The translations under genes and the position numbers were made by a program. Below the pieces are notes generated by a model. The model was not told the DNA's origin. It saw only the letters and a program-made list of their open reading frames with translations, and made no database searches. DNA of 37,668 nt from a virus: positions 1-37,668 of the IMG/VR virus record IMGVR_UViG_3300030061_000895. One strand, written 5' to 3'. This document shows positions 24,256-31,293 of this stretch, piece by piece (the first letter of the stretch is position 1; each line of letters starts with the position of its first letter).

Positions 24256-24419
24256 TAGTTCATTTATTATTTATTATCTTTGCTCTTATATTCGCTTTTT
24301 ATTTTGTAGCTTATGCAATGGCAGATGTACAAGATATTAAGAATAAGTTCACGAAGTATATCGGCATTAACTTTCTAAGAGGTGTTAAAGAAGATGACAT
24401 GGAGGAGATGTATGGCTAG
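24252..24419 (+). CDS. Small membrane protein (55 residues)
   Basis: ATG at 24252 is preceded by AGGAGCAAT and overlaps the previous stop. Residues 1-22 are a membrane helix (MIVHLLFIIFALIFAFYFVA), followed by a hydrophilic tail with DVQDIKNKFTKYIGINFLRG and an acidic end. The stop lies 8 bases inside the next gene. Function unknown; it is the third member of the coupled small-gene chain. Confidence 0.6.
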   Translation: MIVHLLFIIFALIFAFYFVAYAMADVQDIKNKFTKYIGINFLRGVKEDDMEEMYG

Positions 24420-24711
24420 AGGAGGATATGATAAGTCAAGAAGTAAACAAGTATGTCTTGACTTTAGAACATGGGTCAATGGTAATAAGATAGATTCTAA
24501 TACTCCAATGCTCAGCGATATTAGATGTGTTCTTGACAAAGATACATTCCGATATGTCAAGCAGGGTGGTTATTCGATTGATGACTTATTAATTCGTATG
24601 AAAGAAGATGGTTGGGTCTATGAAGATGATACTCAAGAAACTCAATTAGACTTTAATACGTTTATTGACATGTTAGATAATAATCCCAAAATGGACACTA
24701 ATGTTCAATAA
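24412..24711 (+). CDS. Early protein, unknown (99 residues)
   Basis: ATG at 24412 is preceded by GGAGGAGATGT. The protein starts MARGGYDKSRSKQVCLDFRT and has a compact helical middle (SNTPMLSDIRCVLDKDTFRYVKQGGYSIDDLLIRMKEDGW) and an acidic C-terminus. The helix pattern around SDIRCVLDK...FRYV could be a small DNA-binding fold, but this is speculative. Its last codons form the beginning of the second promoter cassette copy. Confidence 0.6.
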   Translation: MARGGYDKSRSKQVCLDFRTWVNGNKIDSNTPMLSDIRCVLDKDTFRYVKQGGYSIDDLLIRMKEDGWVYEDDTQETQLDFNTFIDMLDNNPKMDTNVQ

Positions 24712-24769
24712 TTATTATTGACAACTAATAAGACTTAATATAAAGATATAGATATGACAACAAAAAAAA
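24685..24769. repeat. Promoter/leader cassette, copy B (direct repeat)
   Basis: An 85-bp relative of 23755-23838 with the same beginning (CCCAAAATGGACACT), the same -35/-10 layout and the same leader end (ATATAGATATGACAACAAAAAAAA). Its first part is coding sequence for the end of the 99-residue protein, so the copied segment crosses gene borders. Confidence 0.7.
24718..24744 (+). promoter_or_regulatory. Promoter (copy B)
   Basis: Perfect TTGACA at 24718-24723, a 15-base spacer and TATAAA at 24739-24744, followed by the conserved leader. It would drive the genes from 24889 onward. Confidence 0.55.
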
Positions 24770-24785
24770 TGGATAAAAAAACTAC

Positions 24786-24864
24786 TGGGGTTTCTAGAAA
24801 TGTTTGTAGTTTCCATAATATTGATGTCAGAGTAAACAACAACAACGAAAGGAACGAAACCCCA
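24786..24864 (+). promoter_or_regulatory. Long-range hairpin in 5' leader
   Basis: TGGGGTTTC (24786-24794) and GAAACCCCA (24856-24864) are perfectly complementary over 9 bases and enclose 61 bases. They lie between promoter copy B and the GGAGG site of the gene at 24889. The arms are the GC-richest sequence in the neighbourhood. The region is also an open frame in phase with that gene, so a longer protein beginning at ATG 24754 is the alternative explanation. Confidence 0.45.
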
Positions 24865-24888
24865 CTAACTAAAACAATGGAGGAAACA

Positions 24889-25146
24889 ATGAACACTTTA
24901 ACTTTTAATCTTAAAGGTAGAAGTAAGACATTCACACATACAACTGTTGAGGGAGCATATGAATTGTTCTTGATTGGTTATGGTGAAGTATTGAATGAGT
25001 TGGTTGATGTTGATTTCATAGAGATTGACGATAAAGGTCAAGAGCATGAATTATCAATGACAGCTAAAACATTTAGAGAAAAGTTCAGCCACATAGAAGA
25101 CAAAGTGGGTGACAAAGTAACGACAACAATGATGGGAGGTGCATAA
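24889..25146 (+). CDS. Early protein, unknown (85 residues)
   Basis: ATG at 24889 has GGAGG five bases ahead (MNTLTFNLKGRSKTFTHTTV). The frame is open 45 codons upstream to an ATG at 24754, but that part is low in complexity and contains the leader hairpin, so the inner start is preferred. The protein is beta-rich at first and then acidic and helical (LVDVDFIEIDDKGQEHELSM). The stop overlaps the next start (TAATG). No family recognised. Confidence 0.6.
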   Translation: MNTLTFNLKGRSKTFTHTTVEGAYELFLIGYGEVLNELVDVDFIEIDDKGQEHELSMTAKTFREKFSHIEDKVGDKVTTTMMGGA

Positions 25147-25574
25147 TGGGATTAGACCAATACGCACATTTAAGAGGCAAAGAATATGATTTTGATAAGT
25201 ACAACAACGACAAGAGTGGTACTGATAATAATCAATTCTACTGGAGAAAACATGCAAGACTTCAACACTTTATGTCAGATGAACATAGACTTCAGAATAA
25301 GGATTATAAACCGACACATCCTTTAGGACACTTAGGTTTTAATTCTGATGCTGATACACCTTATGTTCTGATTACGAGTGTTGTTCTTGATAAACTAGAA
25401 AAAGCTATTGAGGAAAATTATCACAGATACTTTGCTCCTGATGGCTATTTTTGGGGTCAGCAGTTCCAAGAAGAATCAAGAGATCATTATAAAGGTCAAG
25501 ACTTGGAATTTGTAAAATGGGCAAGACAACAAATACAAGATGGAAAGGAGGTTGTATATGACTGCTCTTGGTAA
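25146..25574 (+). CDS. MGLDQYA-type conserved phage protein
   Basis: A 142-residue protein with the N-terminus MGLDQYAHLRGKEYDFDKYN, a short YWRKHARLQHFM segment and the end GYFWGQQFQEESRDHYKGQD ... VYDCSW. The MGLD-x-YA start with a WRKH motif and a closing FFWG...Y...DLEF segment is shared by many marine and T4-like phage proteins of unknown function. It is joined to its neighbours by a TAATG start and a 17-base overlap at the end. The family has no established activity that I know of. Confidence 0.7.
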   Translation: MGLDQYAHLRGKEYDFDKYNNDKSGTDNNQFYWRKHARLQHFMSDEHRLQNKDYKPTHPLGHLGFNSDADTPYVLITSVVLDKLEKAIEENYHRYFAPDGYFWGQQFQEESRDHYKGQDLEFVKWARQQIQDGKEVVYDCSW

Positions 25575-25935
25575 GGTTGAAGAAAATAGAGTACAAGACA
25601 AAGACAGACAAGTATCAATAGCGAATACTGTTAAAAGTCAGATTAGTATTTATGCTCTTATGAGTATGGGTGCTAATAAGTTTAACTGGATAAAAGAAAC
25701 AAGTAAGTATTCAGGAGGGCTTTCTTTTGAGTTCCAAAATACAAGCAAGATAAAGAAAGGTAGAATACATATTCAGCTTACATGGGCTGATGTGTATAAA
25801 GTAGTCTTGATTGGAATTGATTGGAAAAAAGAAAAAGTATTCAAGATTGTTGATGATGTCTATTGTGATCAGTTAAGTGAAACATTAGACAGACTTGTAG
25901 AAACAGACGAAATACTATCTACTTGGAAAAGGTAG
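25558..25935 (+). CDS. Early protein, unknown (125 residues)
   Basis: ATG at 25558 has a strong AGGAGG site (MTALGKVEENRVQDKDRQVS); an ATG six codons earlier lacks one. The middle has NTVKSQISIYALMSMGANKFNWI and a beta-rich part (IHIQLTWADVYKVVLIGIDW), then an acidic C-terminus. It is the last gene of the cluster and converges on the ParB-like gene with a hairpin between them. Function unknown. Confidence 0.65.
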   Translation: MTALGKVEENRVQDKDRQVSIANTVKSQISIYALMSMGANKFNWIKETSKYSGGLSFEFQNTSKIKKGRIHIQLTWADVYKVVLIGIDWKKEKVFKIVDDVYCDQLSETLDRLVETDEILSTWKR

Positions 25936-25947
25936 TGTGCCTCCAAA

Positions 25948-25978
25948 GAGCCCTCATTAGATTATTCTTTTGAGGGTT
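25948..25978. terminator. Hairpin between convergent genes
   Basis: GAGCCCTCA and TGAGGGTTC form a 9-bp stem with one G-T pair around a 14-base A/T-rich loop, between the plus-strand stop (25935) and the minus-strand stop (25962). The right arm overlaps the last codons of the ParB-like gene. A TTCTTT run in the loop and TTCTTG after the stem could serve plus-strand termination. Confidence 0.55.
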
Positions 25979-26768
25979 CTTGCAATTCATTCTTACACAT
26001 ATCTAACATTTTTTCTGCAGGTTTCTTACCAAGAACACTCCTGATTACTCCTGCCTCTGCACCACTAAAGACTAAAGAAATACGATACATATCTGAATCA
26101 GTTCTAGCCATCTGACGTTCTTCTTCTGTCTTTGCTTCTTGTAATTTCTTTTCAAGATTACGTTGCTGTTCAAGAGCATCAACAGATAATGATTTCATCA
26201 TTGTACCTCCTGATACTTTGTGTTCTGTAGCTTCAACACTATCTTGTTCTGAATCTGCGTCTGTTGGTGTCCATGCAGTAGAAAACTCTTCATTCTTTAG
26301 ACTTTCAGGAGCAGGTATATCTTCAAGCAACCTATTTACTTCTACATCAGATAACATCAATGTATCTTGCGCCCAATCCAATGCTCCTAGCTTTTCTAAA
26401 TCTCTCATTACTTGAGCAGTCAATTGTATATCTTCTGAACCTCTAGCCCTATTATGTCTTAATGTAGATACACGTCTTTGCTCATCTGTCATTTCAACAA
26501 ATACAACAGGAATTTTTTCCATATTTAATGCCTGTGATGCTCTCCATCTATGTTCACCATCAACTATTTCTTTTGATGATTTCTGCACAATTACTGGCTG
26601 AGTAAAGCCATCTTCTTTCATTGACTTAAGTAATAACTCAAAATCTCTATCTGATTGTCTGTTTGGATTGTATGAATTAGGTTTTATGTCTTTTGGTGAC
26701 ACATATGTGATATTTAAAGTTTCTAGTGTTTTATATTGCTTCGCAACATTTGTTTTAACTTCAGACAT
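25962..26768 (-). CDS. ParB-like nuclease-domain protein (IbrB-like)
   Basis: A 268-residue protein. The N-terminal domain (residues 20-120) is ParB-like: VSPKDIKPNSYNPNRQSDRD, LKSMKEDGFTQPVIVQ and the key motif DGEHRWRA at 70-77, then RHNRARGSED. The C-terminal half is charged and helical. It is probably a CTP-binding or nuclease-like ParB relative, not a partition protein: no ParA is present, and it ends an operon that also encodes a PAPS-reductase-like enzyme, the pairing known as IbrA/IbrB in E. coli. The start overlaps the glycosyltransferase-like gene by 8 bases. Confidence 0.8.
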   Translation of the reverse strand: MSEVKTNVAKQYKTLETLNITYVSPKDIKPNSYNPNRQSDRDFELLLKSMKEDGFTQPVIVQKSSKEIVDGEHRWRASQALNMEKIPVVFVEMTDEQRRVSTLRHNRARGSEDIQLTAQVMRDLEKLGALDWAQDTLMLSDVEVNRLLEDIPAPESLKNEEFSTAWTPTDADSEQDSVEATEHKVSGGTMMKSLSVDALEQQRNLEKKLQEAKTEEERQMARTDSDMYRISLVFSGAEAGVIRSVLGKKPAEKMLDMCKNELQEPSKE

Positions 26769-27459
26769 AATATTTATAATACTCCTTTGATAATGCTGAT
26801 GGACTTTTTAAAAATTTCTTATCAGACCAGTTATAATCTAAATAATTCTTATTTTCAACAAACCATCTCGCTTTTCTATTTTTATTATTATTGCCAACAA
26901 TAGATGAATCTGCACCTGCATGATTAACTAAAGATGGCATTGGACACATTGCAGGTATTTTTTGATCAACTAAAAACATGGCAAGTCTAGAATCATCCCA
27001 CTTAAAATTAGGAAGTATATGATTCTTTTCCCATTTTAAAAACTTTGCAATCATAGATTGTGGCAATACTATAGCTTGACCCCATGTTCCATCAGGTATT
27101 TGACACCACCTTATATCTTGATTTTTAGCTTCTTCACAGATTTTTCTGTTTGCATACAACCCTAGAGGGTGTTCAGGATATGTTTCTATACATTTCTTGA
27201 CAGTCTGAATAAATTGTTCACAGAGTTCTACATCATCTTGTATAACTAAATGATGTGTGCATTTTGTGGATAACCCCCACATCCAGCATTGTCTTGCATT
27301 ATACCATACTCCCTTTTGATACCAGTCTGCAAATATCTTGAAATCTTCAACCTCTTGTTGTATAGTACGCACCGAAATTTTATTTATCATATATTCTACA
27401 TGATGTCTTCTTCCAATGAAAGCTGGTGTGTGCATTAAGGCAATACTAAGACGTATCAT
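26761..27459 (-). CDS. Glycosyltransferase-like protein (GT-A type pattern)
   Basis: A 232-residue protein. It begins MIRLSIALMHTPAFIGRRHH, and residues 66-80 read KCTHHLVIQDDVELC, where DDV resembles the metal-binding DxD site of GT-A enzymes. GTWGQAIVLPQSMIAKFLKW and CPMPSLVNHAGADSSIVGNN follow, matching a phage family often annotated as glycosyltransferase. The target could be phage DNA or a host surface sugar; the sequence does not tell. It overlaps both neighbours (ATGA upstream, 8 bases downstream). Confidence 0.65.
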   Translation of the reverse strand: MIRLSIALMHTPAFIGRRHHVEYMINKISVRTIQQEVEDFKIFADWYQKGVWYNARQCWMWGLSTKCTHHLVIQDDVELCEQFIQTVKKCIETYPEHPLGLYANRKICEEAKNQDIRWCQIPDGTWGQAIVLPQSMIAKFLKWEKNHILPNFKWDDSRLAMFLVDQKIPAMCPMPSLVNHAGADSSIVGNNNKNRKARWFVENKNYLDYNWSDKKFLKSPSALSKEYYKYYV

Positions 27460-27728
27460 TTTTTTGCCTTATTTATTAATAATTGTTTAGGTCTATTTAT
27501 TTCAGTAACCCAATACTTATAATCTCCTGAATAATAATATCTATATGTTCTATTACCAAATTTTTCATCTTTGCCATAATACTCTATAACCTGAAGACAA
27601 AACTCCCACATAAAATAATCTTTACATTCTAATCTTTTTGAATACCAATGTGGTGCAGTTTTCTCATAAGTCTTTGCCCACTTCCAATTTAATTCATTAA
27701 AGCATCTGCCGATACCTGTGGTCACCAT
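27456..27728 (-). CDS. Small conserved phage protein, unknown
   Basis: A 90-residue protein from ATG at 27728 (MVTTGIGRCFNELNWKWAKT), inside the end of the PP-loop gene. A TTG six codons earlier is less likely. The pattern NWKWAKTYEKTAPHWYSKR ... FMWEFCLQVIEYYGKDEKFG ... YKYWVTEINRPKQLLINKA is conserved in short proteins of several phages, often near modification genes, but no activity is known to me. Overlaps of 7 bases and ATGA join it to the enzymes on either side. Confidence 0.65.
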   Translation of the reverse strand: MVTTGIGRCFNELNWKWAKTYEKTAPHWYSKRLECKDYFMWEFCLQVIEYYGKDEKFGNRTYRYYYSGDYKYWVTEINRPKQLLINKAKK

Positions 27729-28855
27729 GTTGGTTTTCCACCCCAAGTTCCTGCACCTTTTCTAAAAAATTCAGGTTCTATATTATGAAGTAAGCCATCT
27801 GTTTTTAAAGAAAAAGGGTCACCATTCCATAAAGCATGAGCAAGGTTTCTCCATGAACCTAATGTTCTTGACGTTCTTTCTGCAATCTTTTCAGGAAAAG
27901 GATTACTAGATACATTTGAATGTCTTTTTAATAAACTATCTCTGACTATAATTGCTCTTTCTTTTATCCAGTCAGGAGCATCATCAATACACTCTCTATG
28001 AAAACAATCTCTCCATGTTTCACCTAATTTCCTTGTTGGTGTTACTGCATGTTTTCCAAATTGTGCTGCAGTTTTGACACCAGGCAGACGTACACAAACT
28101 TGATCAAACCATTTAGGAAAAGCTTTTGCACCAAGTTCTAAATCTTTTATTCCTGCTTGGCTCATTGTTGGTGGTGCTATTCTCATTTTAGCTCTACTTC
28201 TGCCCATACGATGCATATCATCATAAGCACTACAATAATCCCAACCAAAATCAAACATAGCTTTCCAAACATCTCCAGTAGTCCAATCATATATTGGTCT
28301 TGCACTAGCATATCCTTTATTAGGTTTCGTAACAAAATTTTTAGAAGAAAAAAGACCCATACGTCTGTTTGGACTTTCTTCTACACGTAGACCAGTTACT
28401 GCATAAGTAATCTTACCCTCATCTGTAGGAAATCTTTCTTTTGTTATCAATGCTCCAATATGTTTTTCAGGAATAGACTCTGCATAAGATGGTGGTGTTC
28501 TTACCCATTGTTCTTTAGGTAAAGCTGGGTCCATAACCCAAAAATAAGGACTTTCACGATTGAATATGTTTATGATAGGTTGATGTGCTACAAGCCAATG
28601 AAAACGCACCTCAGGACGTTTAACGACCCTTTCACAGTACTCAAAGGTTCCAGGAAACATTATTTCCTCATCACGCATGACTACATCAACTGGCAGATTA
28701 CCAGTTTTTTTTGCGGCAAGTATACAAAGCTCAAGACATATTGTGCTGTCCTTACCACCACTAAAAGAAACAACTACTTTGTGTCCTGCATTATATAAAC
28801 TTTCTATTCTTTGTACTGCTGCACTAAAAACATTAAGGTTAAGATATTTTTTCAC
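27722..28855 (-). CDS. PP-loop PAPS-reductase-like protein (IbrA-like)
   Basis: A 377-residue protein of the PAPS reductase/N-type ATP pyrophosphatase superfamily. The PP-loop is VVVSFSGGKDST (SGGKDS at 32-37). RDEEIMFPGTFEYCERVV and YAVTGLRVEESPNRR follow, then ARPIYDWTTGDVWKAMFDFG, the segment that places the substrate in this family. The second half resembles the DUF3440 region of phage and IbrA proteins. It should activate a substrate by adenylation; the true substrate is unknown. The start is GTG at 28855, overlapping the preceding stop (GTGA), with GAGG ahead of it. Confidence 0.85.
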   Translation of the reverse strand: MKKYLNLNVFSAAVQRIESLYNAGHKVVVSFSGGKDSTICLELCILAAKKTGNLPVDVVMRDEEIMFPGTFEYCERVVKRPEVRFHWLVAHQPIINIFNRESPYFWVMDPALPKEQWVRTPPSYAESIPEKHIGALITKERFPTDEGKITYAVTGLRVEESPNRRMGLFSSKNFVTKPNKGYASARPIYDWTTGDVWKAMFDFGWDYCSAYDDMHRMGRSRAKMRIAPPTMSQAGIKDLELGAKAFPKWFDQVCVRLPGVKTAAQFGKHAVTPTRKLGETWRDCFHRECIDDAPDWIKERAIIVRDSLLKRHSNVSSNPFPEKIAERTSRTLGSWRNLAHALWNGDPFSLKTDGLLHNIEPEFFRKGAGTWGGKPTW

Positions 28856-28968
28856 CAGCTAAACCTCATGTATTCTAAAATTTCAATGACCATGATTATT
28901 CCTAGTTCAACTGCAAGTATCGTATGATATAGATGCCACACCAAACCTCTTGATTTTAATTTTTTCAT
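28852..28968 (-). CDS. Tiny membrane-type protein (38 residues)
   Basis: ATG at 28968 overlaps the methyltransferase stop (ATGA), and its TGA overlaps the GTG start of the PP-loop gene. The peptide MKKLKSRGLVWHLYHTILAV continues as one hydrophobic helix (ELGIIMVIEILEYM) and ends RFSW. Both overlaps keep the operon continuous. Function unknown. Confidence 0.55.
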   Translation of the reverse strand: MKKLKSRGLVWHLYHTILAVELGIIMVIEILEYMRFSW

Positions 28969-29672
28969 TTTTTTTCTGCAACTACAATAATGTATGCACC
29001 GAGATTTGGAAAGTGTTTTGATAAATATTTGTCTATTGGTGCTAAAGAATTACAAATCATTTTATTGTTATGATACTTTTTTGATAGCATATCTAAAAAA
29101 ATTGGAAACCCAGTAATCTGTTTTATTGTAAATCCATTTAATAATTTTCTAATAATCTTATCTGTATATAACAATTGAGTAGATATTACACCCTCAGAAA
29201 AAGAAACCTGTGATTGAAAATATGCCCATTTAGGAGTTAATGGCATAATAATAAATTTACCACCTGATACCAAAGACTTATAAGAATTATGAATTACTCT
29301 TTCAGGTTGTAAACAGTATGAAAAAGAACCAAATAAAGATATAATAGAATCATATCCATCTTCATAAACTTTTGAATTTGCCATATCACCAACAGAAAAT
29401 TTAGCCATTGGATATTTATATTCTGCAACATCAATCATTTCTTTTGAAATATCTATACCTTTAAATTTAAAAAAAGAATTAGGAAACCAATCTAAATAAT
29501 TACCAGTACCACATCCTAAATCAAGAACATTACCATCAGGAACATTATTGTTCTTTAGAATTGTTCTAATGTAGTTATTCTCTATTTCACATTTTAGAGA
29601 TGAATAAATATTGTCGTAATTTTTTGCTATCTTAGAATATGCTTGTTTTGGTTTAAGTATTGCCATAACCAT
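28965..29672 (-). CDS. SAM-dependent methyltransferase (class I)
   Basis: A 235-residue protein with a class I Rossmann methyltransferase core: motif I VLDLGCGTGNYL at residues 49-60, FKGIDISKEMIDVAEYKYP (motif II with the ribose-binding acid), AKFSVGDMAN (motif III) and YDSIISLFGSFSYC (motif IV). There is no DPPY or NPPF motif, so it is more like small-molecule, protein or sugar methyltransferases than adenine DNA methyltransferases. The start lies in the end of the upstream gene (20-base overlap; a second ATG two codons later is possible). In this operon it may finish a modification. Confidence 0.8.
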   Translation of the reverse strand: MVMAILKPKQAYSKIAKNYDNIYSSLKCEIENNYIRTILKNNNVPDGNVLDLGCGTGNYLDWFPNSFFKFKGIDISKEMIDVAEYKYPMAKFSVGDMANSKVYEDGYDSIISLFGSFSYCLQPERVIHNSYKSLVSGGKFIIMPLTPKWAYFQSQVSFSEGVISTQLLYTDKIIRKLLNGFTIKQITGFPIFLDMLSKKYHNNKMICNSLAPIDKYLSKHFPNLGAYIIVVAEKK

Positions 29673-30120
29673 ACAGACTTGCTAAGTCTGACAAAACCTC
29701 CCTTAATCTCTCACCCATATATCTTTCTTTTATATTTAATTTTTTTCTTGTACTTATCAAAGAAAAGTCTTCACCACAAATAAGAATAGCAATTTTATAT
29801 CCTTGTTCACCAAGCAAATCTCTAGCTGAATGTAGGTTCTGCATAGCACTAGCAACACTATTGGGTATTGAATAAACTTGATTGGATCTATCAAAATACC
29901 CTCTTTGTAAATCAGTAGATTTAAAACCACCTACAGATGCCCTTTCAAAATATTGTCTAAATTTTATTCCAGCTTTGTGCTGACTTTCTTTGATTAAATT
30001 TTTATGTAACATAAAATCTAAACCACACTCTTTGACATTTACGAAAACTCTACTTTTGACTACCTTGTTTGAAACTGGATGTATCTCTTTTATTTCTTTT
30101 TCTACTATAAACTTTTTCAT
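29653..30120 (-). CDS. DUF6456-like protein
   Basis: A 155-residue protein. The second half fits the DUF6456 pattern of alphaproteobacteria and their phages: HKAGIKFRQYFERASVGGFK, SVASAMQNLHSARDLLGEQG, YKIAILICGEDFSLISTRKK and ERLREVLSDLASLYGYG. The N-terminus (MKKFIVEKEIKEIHPVSNKV) is separate. The family is suspected to be DNA-binding but has no proven function. It is joined to neighbours by ATGA and by a 20-base overlap with the methyltransferase gene. Confidence 0.7.
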   Translation of the reverse strand: MKKFIVEKEIKEIHPVSNKVVKSRVFVNVKECGLDFMLHKNLIKESQHKAGIKFRQYFERASVGGFKSTDLQRGYFDRSNQVYSIPNSVASAMQNLHSARDLLGEQGYKIAILICGEDFSLISTRKKLNIKERYMGERLREVLSDLASLYGYGNT

Positions 30121-30254
30121 ACATCATCTTTATTCTTCTTTCTATGTCTGCCCATATACCAATCTCCAGGTTCGTAATTCCATCTTTTACCATGATGTCC
30201 TCGTATATCTGCATACCACATCCTTAATCTTACTATTATTTTTTTAATAATCAT
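30117..30254 (-). CDS. Small basic protein (45 residues)
   Basis: ATG at 30254 overlaps the stop of the helix-turn-helix gene (ATGA), and its TGA overlaps the next start (ATGA). The peptide begins MIIKKIIVRLRMWYADIRGH and ends with WYMGRHRKKNKDDV; it is rich in Arg, Lys, Trp and Tyr and could bind nucleic acid. Overlaps at both ends are the main support. Confidence 0.55.
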   Translation of the reverse strand: MIIKKIIVRLRMWYADIRGHHGKRWNYEPGDWYMGRHRKKNKDDV

Positions 30255-30862
30255 CTATTTATTTTACGTCCTCTTTGATAAACAACTGCTGTCTTCATCT
30301 TTTCTAAAAACTCTTCCCATTCTACTGGGTCTGTTAATTTATTCATTAACGCATGTCTTTTATCACTTTCCATTTCTGCGATAAATTTCCACGCATATTT
30401 TTCTAATCTTTGTCTATTTGTTAATTTATTATTTTGATTAACTTTACTTCTATAGAATATATTTGTTCTTTTTGTAACCTGTTTTATTTCCTGACTTATT
30501 ATTTCTGTTCTTACATATTTAACCTTATCCCCTGTATTTTTTGCTATAGTATTATTTAATAAATTATTAGTATTTACTTCTTGGCAAGATTTGCCATTCA
30601 AATTTAATTTATAGATGTTAGTTTTGTTTTCTCTTTGTGTCCAAGTAATCACGTTCTGATTTCTTAAACTGGCAAGACAACTTTGAACACACCTTTTCGA
30701 TAGTTTAGTTTTCATAGCAATGTACTGTATTGAAAAGTACATCTCTTTCATAAAATTATTAAACTTTATGAAAAAACATAGAACTTTTAAGTCATTTCCT
30801 GAAATGTCCATATCAAAGATAAACCTCTCAGGAAGTATTATATATCTTTTTTTCTCTTTAAT
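30251..30862 (-). CDS. Helix-turn-helix (HTH_36-like) DNA-binding protein, probable ATT start
   Basis: A 203-residue protein. The first ATG of the frame is at 30811, but the frame is open 22 codons upstream of it, and that part reads as the missing N-terminus of an HTH_36 domain (RYIILPERFIFDMDISGNDL, then VLCFFIKFNNFM, IAMKTKLSKRCVQSCLASLR). No ATG, GTG or TTG exists there; ATT at 30862 has AGG eight bases ahead and follows the previous stop by five bases. The C-terminal half is lysine- and asparagine-rich. Similar proteins act as phage replication initiators or repressors; which one is unclear. Confidence 0.7.
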   Translation of the reverse strand: MKEKKRYIILPERFIFDMDISGNDLKVLCFFIKFNNFMKEMYFSIQYIAMKTKLSKRCVQSCLASLRNQNVITWTQRENKTNIYKLNLNGKSCQEVNTNNLLNNTIAKNTGDKVKYVRTEIISQEIKQVTKRTNIFYRSKVNQNNKLTNRQRLEKYAWKFIAEMESDKRHALMNKLTDPVEWEEFLEKMKTAVVYQRGRKINR

Positions 30863-30867
30863 AAAGT

Positions 30868-31149
30868 CTACCTGTCGTTTGGATAATACATTTTACCTAC
30901 GTCATTAAAGATGTTCAATGAATCTTTTCCATATTTTTGTGGAAATTCAAAATCCATAGTAGAACTATAAGCAACAACATCAGCCCATTGACTTACTTTA
31001 TCAAATAAACTTGTTGCTGCACTTTTTACATCACCTTTTACAGAAAATGTGACCATGTTATCACTATCTCTATCAAAATAGTAAAAAGCATCTTTGTCTT
31101 CACTATATCCGACAACCTGCATTTTTTCTTCGTTACCTATATTATTCAT
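30868..31149 (-). CDS. First gene of accessory operon, unknown
   Basis: A 93-residue acidic protein, MNNIGNEEKMQVVGYSEDKD at the start. It then has AFYYFDRDSDNMVTFSVKGD, LFDKVSQWADVVAYSSTMDF and the end VGKMYYPNDR. AAAGG lies upstream at fair spacing and a strong promoter precedes it. The aromatic, acidic composition recalls small phage proteins that bind host factors, but no family is recognised. Confidence 0.65.
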   Translation of the reverse strand: MNNIGNEEKMQVVGYSEDKDAFYYFDRDSDNMVTFSVKGDVKSAATSLFDKVSQWADVVAYSSTMDFEFPQKYGKDSLNIFNDVGKMYYPNDR

Positions 31150-31172
31150 AAATATTCCTTTCTTGTTCTGTT

Positions 31173-31202
31173 ATTATATAGTTATTTCTTTGGAATAGTC
31201 AA
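31173..31202 (-). promoter_or_regulatory. Promoter for minus-strand accessory operon
   Basis: On the minus strand TTGACT (31202-31197), an 18-base spacer and a perfect TATAAT (31178-31173) form the best sigma70-type promoter in the window. The start codon at 31149 lies 24 bases after the -10 box. It is divergent from the plus-strand promoter at 31236. Confidence 0.65.
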
Positions 31203-31235
31203 TAATAATTATTATTTATTTTTATTATTTTTTAT

Positions 31236-31263
31236 TTGACATATATGTAGAATAGTTTACAAA
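31236..31263 (+). promoter_or_regulatory. Promoter for plus-strand early cluster
   Basis: Perfect TTGACA at 31236-31241, a 16-base spacer and TACAAA at 31258-31263, followed by ATATAGATAACAAAAACAAATGGAGG, the same leader seen at other early genes. It is divergent from the operon promoter. Confidence 0.5.
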
Positions 31264-31293
31264 TATAGATAACAAAAACAAATGGAGGAAAAC

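Noticed and set aside
25962-26768. Plasmid-like partition system
   Set aside because: No ParA ATPase or parS-like repeats are nearby, and the gene is the last of an enzyme operon.
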